From Planctomycetia bacterium (lineage in GTDB: Bacteria > Planctomycetota > Phycisphaerae > UBA1845 > UTPLA1), in assembly GCA_015200345.1 (NCBI GenBank), contig CP054187.1:1720470-1784469 (forward strand): a DNA stretch of 64,000 nucleotides, read 5' to 3'. The position numbers and the translations under genes were made by a program. The notes below the pieces were generated by a model, which was not told the origin of the DNA, did not search any database, and saw nothing but the letters and a program-made list of their open reading frames with translations. Of this stretch, positions 25,512 to 33,167 are shown piece after piece. Each line of letters opens with the position of its first letter. Position 1 is the stretch's first letter.

Positions 25512-27618
25512 GCACGTTCACCTGATTCACGCGAGACGAATCCAGCACACCCGCCATCAGGTGCCGCATCGTGTGATACGCCCACAGATCCAGCGTGTGT
25601 TCGCCCTCCAACGGTGAGTGCGCGTGCAACGCCTTGAGCGCATGCGTCGCGCCGTCAAACTCCGCAACGACCACGCCGTCATCCAGCACCAGGTGGCCAT
25701 CCACCGCCATCAGTCGAAACACGCGGCCCTTGATCCGCCCGCGAATCCACGGCCCCTGCGCCGATCGCCCGATGACAAACCCGTCGCGCGGGGCAGCCTG
25801 CTCCCACGAGCGCTCGGTGCCGAAGAACGTCGGCTTCTTGATGTACGGCCCGCCGTACTCGGGGCAGAACGTGTCGCAATTACCGCATTCGTTGCAAAAG
25901 TCGCTGTAGCAGGCGATCTGCATCGACTCGGTGATTTCGAAGCGCCGCGATTCGCCGGCGCGGGACGTGAGCGTGTTGCTTCGCGCGTCACCATTAATCG
26001 GTGACACGATGATGTCGTGATAATCGAAGGCCACTTGGGGCGTGGGGTAGGTGAAATTCGCCGCGTTCGGGCAGACGGGCAAGCACTTGTCGCAGGTGAT
26101 GCAGTCGAACGTCTCCAGGTGCGAGTCGATGCGCTTGGGGACTTTGCGATTGTTCTCGGCGCGATAGCGCGGGTCGTTGCGGGCCTGCTCCGCAGCGAGA
26201 GTGGTGTTGTTCAATTCAGCTCGCTTCACTTCTTCCAACGAGCCGCGAGCTTCAGCTCGCGCGGCGTTTGTGCGTCGAGCGAACGACTCTTCCGCGATCG
26301 AATGGCCACGCGGGCTGAAGCCCGCGGCTCGTTGCGGCGACGAGCGGTTCGCATCGGCGCGATCCGACGCGCTTCGCTTGATGATGTAGTCATTCATCGT
26401 CGCCGCGCCGAGTTTTCGCATCTCCGCCGAGAGGCGATCGAGATACGCCGGCATCCGACCATAGCCACCAGGGCGAAGCAGATCCGTGCTGGTCGTAATG
26501 GGCACGAACCCGCACGCGACGGCCGACGGAAAGTTCTGCGCGTCGATCCCCGCGCTGAAGGAGATGGGAAACTCCGCACCCATCGCCCGGCGAAATTCGT
26601 CCGTGAGTGTCATCGTAATGACATGAAGCGGCTGGCCCGACAGATACATCACCTTGTTGTCCGGCGTGAAGAAATCGCGGTGGTTGAGCACCTCCAGCGT
26701 GTTGCTGAATTTCGCGCCGAACGTCCGCCCGCGCGCCGCCGCGAAGCCCGACAGCCGCCGGCAAAGCTGCACGCCTTCGTCAAACCCCAGCCCGGTGCGA
26801 TAGGCCTCGGGGTTCACGGTCAATTCCGTGTAGCCCAGCACGTCGTGCAGCAAATGCTCCAGCCGCTCCTTGCCGAGCATCGGCGGGTTCATCTTCACGA
26901 TCACGTTGAAATCGTACTCGCCCATCAGAAACTCGCAGATGCGCTCGATCTCGTCCGCCGGGCAGCCGTGAAACGTCGAGAGCGTGATGCCATCGCTGAT
27001 GCGCGCGGGGTATTTCAAGTCGCGCGCGGCGGTGAATTCCGCCGGAATCTCGGCGCGAAGCTTTTCCACCATCGGCCGCGCGTCGATCATCGCATCGAGA
27101 AACCCGCGCACCGCGTCGCCGCGTATGCCCGCGAGGTCGTAGCCGACGCTCAAGTCATACACCACGTCGCCCGCCGGACCGCGATTGCCTGCCGGCCCGT
27201 CCGGGTGCGCAGATCGAAACATATCAATCAACATCGCCCCGGCCACGTACTCCCGAATCGATTCGGCGATGCGCAGCTCCTGCGACCACTCGATGTTGTA
27301 GCCCACGTTGGTCACGTCGATGCAGGGGCGGCCGATCGTGAGCCGGTCATTCACCTGCACCGTCTTGAGTTCGAGGATGCGCCCGCCGGCGGCGTAGCTC
27401 AACAGGATGTTCTGCGCCATCTGCGTGTGCGGCCCGGCGGCAGGGCCGAGCGGATTGCCGGCGCGATGCCCGTGAAACGCGACCGACAAATCCGGCCCGT
27501 CGTCCGCCGGCGCGTACCAGCGATTGCGCGGCAGTTCGAACAGCGCGCCCTGCCGCGACGGTTCGAGGTACAACCGTCTTACAAGGTCCGCAAACGGCGC
27601 TGGAACCAGCTCGGCCAT
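25504..27618 (-). CDS. ygfK: YgfK-like oxidoreductase (putative selenate reductase/purine-cluster subunit), short form
   Basis: A 704-residue flavo/iron-sulfur protein. Residues 1-400 form a dihydroorotate dehydrogenase-like barrel (AAGPHTQMAQN, LELKTVQVNDR, FHGCPADEIE). Two ferredoxin-like cysteine sets follow: CITCDKCLPVCPNAA (about 513-527) and CNECGNCDTFCPEYG (about 582-596). YgfK of E. coli is about 1030 residues and also carries a GltD-like FAD/NAD(P)-binding domain; this protein appears to lack it. At about 430-470, just before the first cluster, two family A repeats add low-complexity sequence (RGHSIAE..NAARAEARG). YgfK is associated with reductive steps in anaerobic purine breakdown. 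It is divergent from the xdhD gene, with 116 bases between. Confidence 0.85.
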   Translation of the reverse strand: MAELVPAPFADLVRRLYLEPSRQGALFELPRNRWYAPADDGPDLSVAFHGHRAGNPLGPAAGPHTQMAQNILLSYAAGGRILELKTVQVNDRLTIGRPCIDVTNVGYNIEWSQELRIAESIREYVAGAMLIDMFRSAHPDGPAGNRGPAGDVVYDLSVGYDLAGIRGDAVRGFLDAMIDARPMVEKLRAEIPAEFTAARDLKYPARISDGITLSTFHGCPADEIERICEFLMGEYDFNVIVKMNPPMLGKERLEHLLHDVLGYTELTVNPEAYRTGLGFDEGVQLCRRLSGFAAARGRTFGAKFSNTLEVLNHRDFFTPDNKVMYLSGQPLHVITMTLTDEFRRAMGAEFPISFSAGIDAQNFPSAVACGFVPITTSTDLLRPGGYGRMPAYLDRLSAEMRKLGAATMNDYIIKRSASDRADANRSSPQRAAGFSPRGHSIAEESFARRTNAARAEARGSLEEVKRAELNNTTLAAEQARNDPRYRAENNRKVPKRIDSHLETFDCITCDKCLPVCPNAANFTYPTPQVAFDYHDIIVSPINGDARSNTLTSRAGESRRFEITESMQIACYSDFCNECGNCDTFCPEYGGPYIKKPTFFGTERSWEQAAPRDGFVIGRSAQGPWIRGRIKGRVFRLMAVDGHLVLDDGVVVAEFDGATHALKALHAHSPLEGEHTLDLWAYHTMRHLMAGVLDSSRVNQVNVHE
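26240..26330. repeat. Family A palindromic repeat pair inside the ygfK-like gene
   Basis: Facing copies at 26240-26265 (with gcgagcttcagctcgc as a compensated core variant) and 26306-26330 (gcgggctgaagcccgc) enclose 40 bases. They are in frame on the coding minus strand. The left copy has paired changes in both arms, which keeps the hairpin. Confidence 0.9.
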
Positions 27619-27734
27619 GTTGTCATTGTACCGTCGGTTCCTTACCGCGCGCCGATTTTTGTCCCAAACATCGGCATGTCGGACCGGACTTGCTGTTCCA
27701 CGCTCGGCAGCTAATCACGTATAATCAAGGCACC

Positions 27735-30452
27735 ATGTCCGCACCGGCTCATGCATCCTCAACCGTATCCTTCACGCTGAACGGCCAACCCGTCTCCACG
27801 CCGCATGGCGACCGCAGCCTGCTCGATGTGCTGCGCGAGGATTTCGACATCATCTCGCCGAAGAACGGCTGCCAGCCGATGGGGCAGTGCGGCTGCTGCA
27901 CGATTCTGATCGACGGCAAGCCGCGGTTGAGCTGCACGATCAAGGCGTCCGTGGCCGCCGGCAAGAAGGTGACGACGCTCGAAGGCCTGCCCGAGCCAAC
28001 GCGCCAGCAGATCGCCGACTGCTTCGTTCACGCCGGCGCGGTGCAGTGCGGCTTCTGCATCCCCGGCATCGCCATGCGAGCGCATGCCCTGTGCGAGAAG
28101 AACCCCGCGCCGACGCACGATCAAATCACCGGCGATCTGCGAGCGCACCTGTGCCGCTGCACGGGCTACACCAAGATCGTCGACGCCATCGATCTGCTCG
28201 CGCGCGTCCGCGGCGGCGAGCCGATGCCGTCCAACGGCTGCGCCGGCAAGGTCGGCGAGCGCCTGCACCGTTACACCGGTCACGACGCCGCCCTCGGCAT
28301 GCGCCGCTACATCGACGACATCAAGGTGCCCGGCATGGTCTTCGCCGCGCCGCGGTTGAGCGATCATCCCCGCGCGCTGGTGAAGAAAATCAATACCGCG
28401 CCGGCGATGGCGGTGCCCGGCGTGCTGCGCGTCGTCACGGCGGCCGACGTACCGGGCGACCGCTTCGTCGGCCTGATCACGCCGGACTGGCCCGTCTTCA
28501 TCGCCGAAGGCGAGGAAACGCGCTACGTTGGCGACGTGCTGGCGTTTGTCGTGGCGGCGGACGTTCACGCGGCACGGTACGCGGCGGATCAGATCGAGAT
28601 CGAATACGACGTCCGCACGCCGGTGACGACGCCGGACGACGCGCTGAAACCGGATGCGCCGAAGATTCACCCCGGCGGCAATTTGCTTTCCAGATCGGCG
28701 CTTGTTCGCGGTGAACCCGATGCGGTGCTGGCCGCTTCCGCCCACGTCGTCGAGAACGTCTGGCAGACCCAGTGCATCGAGCACCTGTATCTCGAACCCG
28801 AGGCGGCCATCGCCATTCCCGAAGGGGATGGATTGAAATTGCTCACCCAGGGCCAGGGCATTTTCGACGATCGTCGTCAGACGGCGAAGGTGCTCGGCTG
28901 GCCGATCGAGCGCGTCCGCGCCGAGCTGGTCTCCAACGGCGGGGCCTTCGGCGGCAAGGAAGACATGAGCGTGCAGGCGCAGACCGCGCTGTGCGCGGTG
29001 CTGGTGAACAAACCCGTCAAGTGCGTGCTCACGCGCGAGCAGAGTCTGCGATTGCACCCCAAGCGCCACCCGGTGCGCATCTCGCTGAAGGTCGGCTGCG
29101 ATGCCGAGGGCAAACTGACCGCCGCGCGCGTGCGCATCATTGGTGACAAGGGCGCGTATGCATCCGTCGGCGCGAAGGTGCTGGAGCGCGCCGCGGGCCA
29201 CGCCATCGGTCCATACAAATGCGACAACATCGACATCGAGTCGCTGGCGGTCTATACGAACAATCCCCCGAACGGAGCCATGCGCGGCTTCGGCGCGAAT
29301 CAGGCGGCCTACGCCATCGAAGGCGCGCTCGACATGCTCGCCGCGAAAGTCGGCATCGACGGGTGGGAAATCCGCTGGCGAAACATCCTGCGACCCGGTG
29401 ATCGCTTCTGCACCGGTCAGCGGCTGACCAAGCCGTTCGGGCTGGAGCAGACGCTGCTCGCCGTGCGCGACGCTTATCGCGCCGAGAAATTCGCCGGCAT
29501 CGCCTGCGGCATCAAGAACGTCGGCATCGGCAACGGCCTGCCCGAGATCGGCTGTGCGAGTCTGACCGTCGAAGCCGACGGGTCGATCACGATCCGAACC
29601 GGCCACACTGAAATGGGACAGGGTCTGTTCACCATCGCCATTCAGACCGCCGTGCAGGAGACGGGCCTGCCGCACGAGATTTTCACCGCCCGATGCGACA
29701 CGTCCGACCCCAACGACAGCGGCCAGACGACCGGCAGCCGCGGCACGGTGCTGACCTGTCACGCGGTCATCGACGCGTGCAAGAAATTAAACGCCGATTT
29801 GAAGGAACTTCATCTGCCGCCTGCCGATTCTTCACGTGCGAATGCGAACCAGCCGCAAGCGCGCTCCAACGAGCCGCATTCCAACGAGCCGCGGGCTTCA
29901 GCCCGCGCGGCGATGCCAGCGCTCATGAAGCTCGCCGGCCGAAAATACCTCGGCCGCTGGGAGTGCTACAAAACCGACAAGTTCGGCGCGGACGTGCCCG
30001 AGCCGAAGACGCACCTCACCTACGGATTCGCGACGCAAGTCTGTATTCTCGACGAGACCGGGCGAATTAAGAAGTTCATCGCCGCCCACGATGTCGGCCG
30101 CGTGATGAACCCGACGCTGCTGGAAGGCCAGCTCGAAGGCTCGATCCACATGGGCCTGGGCTACGCGCTCACGGAGGAGATGGTCTACGACGGCGGCCGA
30201 CTTGTGACGGATGACGTGAAATCCTGCGGTGTGCTGCGCGCGCATCACATGCCGCCGATCGAAATAATTCTCGTCGAAGTGCCCGACCCGGATTGCCCCT
30301 ACGGCGCACGCGGCGTCGCCGAGATCGGCCTTGTCCCCACGGCCCCCTCCGTGGCCGGCGCGCTGGCGAAGTTCGAGGGCTTCCATCGCACGACGCTGCC
30401 GATGAAGGATTCTCCGGCGGCGAAGGCCATCCTCGGCCCGCGCGCCGGTTGA
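27735..30452 (+). CDS. xdhD: XdhD-type (selenium-dependent xanthine dehydrogenase family) molybdenum hydroxylase
   Basis: A 905-residue fusion of a 2Fe-2S domain and a molybdopterin-binding domain, the layout of E. coli XdhD. The first cluster is CQPMGQCGCC plus C (about 47-70); the second is QCGFCIPG and CRCTGY (about 108-150). The Mo domain begins near residue 180; GGAFGGKED and AMRGFGANQAAYAIE bind cofactor and substrate, MGQGLFT follows, and the catalytic Glu is in GARGVAEIGL near the end. No FAD domain is present. The selenium requirement (labile sulfido/selenido ligand, not selenocysteine) is inferred from the family. A family A repeat near residue 715 adds SNEPRASARA in frame. Confidence 0.88.
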   Translation: MSAPAHASSTVSFTLNGQPVSTPHGDRSLLDVLREDFDIISPKNGCQPMGQCGCCTILIDGKPRLSCTIKASVAAGKKVTTLEGLPEPTRQQIADCFVHAGAVQCGFCIPGIAMRAHALCEKNPAPTHDQITGDLRAHLCRCTGYTKIVDAIDLLARVRGGEPMPSNGCAGKVGERLHRYTGHDAALGMRRYIDDIKVPGMVFAAPRLSDHPRALVKKINTAPAMAVPGVLRVVTAADVPGDRFVGLITPDWPVFIAEGEETRYVGDVLAFVVAADVHAARYAADQIEIEYDVRTPVTTPDDALKPDAPKIHPGGNLLSRSALVRGEPDAVLAASAHVVENVWQTQCIEHLYLEPEAAIAIPEGDGLKLLTQGQGIFDDRRQTAKVLGWPIERVRAELVSNGGAFGGKEDMSVQAQTALCAVLVNKPVKCVLTREQSLRLHPKRHPVRISLKVGCDAEGKLTAARVRIIGDKGAYASVGAKVLERAAGHAIGPYKCDNIDIESLAVYTNNPPNGAMRGFGANQAAYAIEGALDMLAAKVGIDGWEIRWRNILRPGDRFCTGQRLTKPFGLEQTLLAVRDAYRAEKFAGIACGIKNVGIGNGLPEIGCASLTVEADGSITIRTGHTEMGQGLFTIAIQTAVQETGLPHEIFTARCDTSDPNDSGQTTGSRGTVLTCHAVIDACKKLNADLKELHLPPADSSRANANQPQARSNEPHSNEPRASARAAMPALMKLAGRKYLGRWECYKTDKFGADVPEPKTHLTYGFATQVCILDETGRIKKFIAAHDVGRVMNPTLLEGQLEGSIHMGLGYALTEEMVYDGGRLVTDDVKSCGVLRAHHMPPIEIILVEVPDPDCPYGARGVAEIGLVPTAPSVAGALAKFEGFHRTTLPMKDSPAAKAILGPRAG
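29865..29911. repeat. Family A palindromic repeat inside xdhD, with duplicated 13-mer
   Basis: One full copy (29886-29911, core gcgggcttcagcccgc) is preceded by a duplicated tccaacgagccgc (29865-29877 and 29880-29892). It encodes SNEPHSNEPRASARAA in frame. No facing copy is seen downstream. Confidence 0.85.
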
Positions 30453-30479
30453 TTTTAATTAACGAATGTTCGTTGACCA

Positions 30480-30513
30480 AAGCCCGGGGCCCGCTTGGCG
30501 GGGCCCTTGGAAA
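30480..30513. terminator. Possible hairpin after xdhD
   Basis: ggggcccgc and gcggggccc form a 9-bp stem with one mismatch and a ttg loop. There is no T run on the + strand, so its activity as an intrinsic terminator is doubtful. The 135 bases between xdhD and the next start also contain the short palindrome aacgaatgttcgtt (30462-30475). Confidence 0.35.
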
Positions 30514-30587
30514 TGTACTCACTTTCCTAACCACTCAAATCGCTGTCGAGGGCGCATTCTGAAATTGCCTCGGCGTACAATGATTGC

Positions 30588-31607
30588 ATGAGCGAACTTG
30601 CACCCGTGCTGGATGCCCTGCTTGCCGACCTCGACGCCGGCCGGCCGGTCGCGCTTTGCACCGTCCTGCGCACGCGCGGGAGCACGCCGCAGGCGCCGGG
30701 CGCGACGATGCTCGTCCGCGCCGATGGCAAAACGCTCGGCACGCTCGGCGGCGGATGCGTCGAGGCCGAGGTTCGCAAACGCGCCTTTGAAATGCTCCGC
30801 GCCAATCAAAGCGGCATGCTCGATTTCACGCTCGATCACGATTACGGCTGGGACGACGGCCTCATCTGCGGCGGGCGGATGTTCATCGGTGTCATGCCGA
30901 TGTCGCGCGAGAACGACGCCGCCCCATACCGCGCCGCACTCGCCGCCACGCGCGCACGACAACCGGCTGCGTTTCCCATCGTCATTGACGCCGCGCCGTC
31001 CGGAGGCGGCACCAGCGGAATCGCCGGCGCCAATTCGCAGGACCGGCCCGGTGTGAACGCCGCATCCGTCGCGCCACGGCGCGAGCGGTACACCGTGCAT
31101 CTGGAGGTGCCGCCGACGCTGCTGATCGCCGGAGCCGGGCACGTCGGACGAGCGCTGGCCACGCTGGCCGTCGATCTGGATTTTCACGTCGTCGTCATCG
31201 ACGACCGTGCCGACTACGCCTCGCGCGAGCGCTTCGACGGCCGCGTTGAACTGGTCGTGGGCGACATCGCCGCCGCGTTGCGCGGCCGTGCGATTGATGC
31301 CGGTTGCTACGTTGTGATCGTCACGCGCGGCCATCAGAATGACGAGAAAGCGCTGGACGCCGTCATTCGCTCACCCGCGGGTTACATCGGCCTGATCGGC
31401 AGCCGGCGCAAGAGCCGGTTGATTCTCGACGATTTGCGCGCGGCCGGCGTGCCCGATGATTTGCTCGCGCGCGTGCACACGCCGATCGGCCTGCCGATCA
31501 ACGCGGTGACGGTTCCGGAAATCGCGATCAGCATCGCGGCGCAACTCGTGCAGGTCCGGCGAAGCCAGTTGCCGGTGCTGGTCGAGGGCCCGATACACAC
31601 ACCATGA
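30588..31607 (+). CDS. XdhC/CoxI-family molybdenum hydroxylase maturation protein
   Basis: A 339-residue protein with the two usual domains: XdhC/CoxI N-terminal (VALCTVLRTRGSTPQAPGA, then GTLGGGCVEAEV, about 20-65) and a C-terminal Rossmann domain (LLIAGAGHVGRALA, about 174-187, then VIDDRADYA). XdhC proteins bind molybdenum cofactor, promote insertion of the terminal sulfur and pass the cofactor to xanthine dehydrogenase. The gene follows xdhD by 135 bases on the same strand and likely serves both molybdenum hydroxylases of the island. A YqeB-like selenium-insertion role is possible, but the domain order fits XdhC better. Confidence 0.85.
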   Translation: MSELAPVLDALLADLDAGRPVALCTVLRTRGSTPQAPGATMLVRADGKTLGTLGGGCVEAEVRKRAFEMLRANQSGMLDFTLDHDYGWDDGLICGGRMFIGVMPMSRENDAAPYRAALAATRARQPAAFPIVIDAAPSGGGTSGIAGANSQDRPGVNAASVAPRRERYTVHLEVPPTLLIAGAGHVGRALATLAVDLDFHVVVIDDRADYASRERFDGRVELVVGDIAAALRGRAIDAGCYVVIVTRGHQNDEKALDAVIRSPAGYIGLIGSRRKSRLILDDLRAAGVPDDLLARVHTPIGLPINAVTVPEIAISIAAQLVQVRRSQLPVLVEGPIHTP

Positions 31608-31626
31608 TCCGCGCGTCGCCCCCAAC

Positions 31627-31717
31627 GAGCCGCGGGCTTCAGCCCGCGCGGCAATCAACACGTGAACGAACCGTTCGCAAGACAGATCAGCGCCGCGCGG
31701 GCTGAAGCCCGCGGCTC
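31627..31717. repeat. Family A palindromic repeat pair, intergenic
   Basis: Facing copies at 31627-31652 and 31692-31717 enclose 39 bases. They fill most of the 118-base gap between the convergent XdhC and FAD-subunit genes, and might also act as a bidirectional stem-loop there. Confidence 0.9.
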
Positions 31718-31725
31718 ATTGATTC

Positions 31726-32631
31726 CTACGCGCATTCGGCCAATCGGAAAAAGATCAACCTCGCCAGCACGCGGCGACGATAGGCGGCGGTGGAGCGCAT
31801 ATCGTCAATCGGCGAAATATCGGCGGTGAGCAGCGATTCGATATCTGGAGGACCAGTAAACGTGCGGCCCGCGTCCAGCGAAGCCTCCAGCGCGCGACAG
31901 CGCACCACCGTCGGCGCGACGCTGTTGGCGACCACACGCCAACCATTGGCGCCGTGCGAAAGGGCCACGCCGACCTTCGTAATCGCCTGTGCCCGCCGCG
32001 CGCCGACTTTGTGAAACCACTGCACGTCCCACGCCGGCGGCGGCAAGCGAATCGCGACGATCAATTCATCCGCCGCGCGCACACTTGTGCGGTATCCGGT
32101 GTAGAACTCGTCCAGCCGCACCTCGCGCCGGCCGCGCACCGATGCCAGCACCACCCTCGCGTCGTACGCCATCAACACCGGCACACCGTCGGCCGCCGGC
32201 GAGCCGTTGCCGATGTTGCCCGCCCACGTGCCGCGCGTCTGAATCTGAACCGCGCCGACCTGCCGCGCCGCCTCGCCGAGCAAGGGATACGCCGCCGCCG
32301 CCTCGCGCGACTGCATCACATCCCAGTACGTCGTCAGCCCGCCGAGTTCGAGCCATGGGGAGGCACCGGCGTCTCGCCGCAGATCGAAGGACGGGACGCC
32401 CATGCCACCGGACCCCTGGTCAAAGCAGCCGCCTACGACGTTCCAATTCATCACCGCCAGCTCCCGCACGCGCGACAGGTCCAGCAGTGTGAGGCCGTTC
32501 TTCTCGCGATGATGCCACGACACCATCACATCCGTGCCGCCCGCGATCGGCGTCACCACCTCCCGGCGTCCTGCCGACTCCGCCAGCATCGCCAGCGCCT
32601 CGTCCAATCCTCGCGGCGAGAGAACTTTCAC
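31726..32631 (-). CDS. FAD-binding subunit of a three-subunit molybdenum hydroxylase (CoxM/YgfM-like)
   Basis: A 301-residue flavoprotein. The start is the GTG at 32631, which overlaps the upstream TGA as GTGA and directly precedes the conserved VKVLSPRGLDEALAML. FAD-binding motifs are PIAGGTDVMVSW (about 33-44) and TWAGNIGNGSPAADGVP (about 133-149). The subunit moves electrons from the 2Fe-2S centres to an acceptor. At about residues 70-90 the sequence MGVPSFDLRRDAGASP comes from a family B repeat (32362-32411) that enlarges a loop. It is the last gene of a three-gene operon. Confidence 0.85.
   Translation of the reverse strand: MKVLSPRGLDEALAMLAESAGRREVVTPIAGGTDVMVSWHHREKNGLTLLDLSRVRELAVMNWNVVGGCFDQGSGGMGVPSFDLRRDAGASPWLELGGLTTYWDVMQSREAAAAYPLLGEAARQVGAVQIQTRGTWAGNIGNGSPAADGVPVLMAYDARVVLASVRGRREVRLDEFYTGYRTSVRAADELIVAIRLPPPAWDVQWFHKVGARRAQAITKVGVALSHGANGWRVVANSVAPTVVRCRALEASLDAGRTFTGPPDIESLLTADISPIDDMRSTAAYRRRVLARLIFFRLAECA
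32362..32411. repeat. Family B palindromic repeat pair inside the FAD-subunit gene
   Basis: ggcaccggcgtctcgccg (32362-32379) faces gggacgcccatgccaccgg (32393-32411) around 13 bases. Both halves are in frame on the minus strand. The left half matches the repeat at 22326-22348. Confidence 0.6.
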
Positions 32632-33167
32632 GGTCTCGCCTCCCCGCGCAGGCGCAGCGCTGCCTCGGCCCCCGCCACGATGCCGTCGTACCCCGTGCAG
32701 CGGCACAGGTTGCCGCTCAAGAACTCCCGCAGATCGACATTCGACGCAATCTCCGGCCGCTCCAGCAACCAGCGAATGCTCATCACGATTCCCGGCGTGC
32801 ACGCGCCGCACTGTGACGTCCCTGTGGCATTCAGCGCGCTCGCCACGTCCGCCGACACGCTCTCCACCGTTGTCACGGCTCGTCCCGCCGCCTGAAACGC
32901 CGGCACGAGGCACGAATTCACCAGCAGCCCGTCCAGGATGACGCTGCACGCGCCGCACTCCCCTTCGCCGCAGCCTTCCTTCGTCCCGGGGCAGGCGCAG
33001 TCGTACCGCAACACGTCGAGCAACCGGGCATCCAGCGCCACGCGACGCGAAACCGGCGCGCCGTTCAGCGTGAACGCGAGTTCGAACGTCTCAACGTCGC
33101 CGCCGTTGGTGGGCAGGACGCCCTTCAAAGGCGGGCCGTCTGGCGTGTCGTGCGTCGCCATCGTCAC
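32628..33167 (-). CDS. 2Fe-2S subunit of a three-subunit molybdenum hydroxylase (CoxS-like)
   Basis: A 179-residue ferredoxin-type subunit. The plant-type cluster is CGEGECGACS plus a later Cys (about 66-90), and the second cluster is QCGACTPG with CRCTGYDG (about 118-160), as in all xanthine dehydrogenase small subunits. A GTG start at 33167 overlaps the upstream stop (GTGA); an ATG at 33161 with GGAGG nine bases upstream is equally possible. It couples on both sides to the Mo and FAD subunit genes. It relays electrons between the molybdenum site and FAD. Confidence 0.9.
   Translation of the reverse strand: MTMATHDTPDGPPLKGVLPTNGGDVETFELAFTLNGAPVSRRVALDARLLDVLRYDCACPGTKEGCGEGECGACSVILDGLLVNSCLVPAFQAAGRAVTTVESVSADVASALNATGTSQCGACTPGIVMSIRWLLERPEIASNVDLREFLSGNLCRCTGYDGIVAGAEAALRLRGEARP

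Noticed and set aside
26017-27714. 565-codon open frame on the plus strand
   Set aside because: It is antisense to the ygfK-like gene, with no family match.
27759-29762. 667-codon open frame on the minus strand
   Set aside because: It lies wholly antisense to xdhD, which has intact family motifs. Long antisense frames are expected in GC-rich coding DNA.
27735-30452. In-frame TGA read as selenocysteine in the XdhD-type enzyme
   Set aside because: The frame is continuous with no internal TGA. In this family selenium is thought to be a labile ligand, not selenocysteine.
30462-30475. Possible LexA-type operator (aacgaatgttcgtt)
   Set aside because: The match to known SOS boxes is short and partial, and the site lies after xdhD rather than before an SOS gene.
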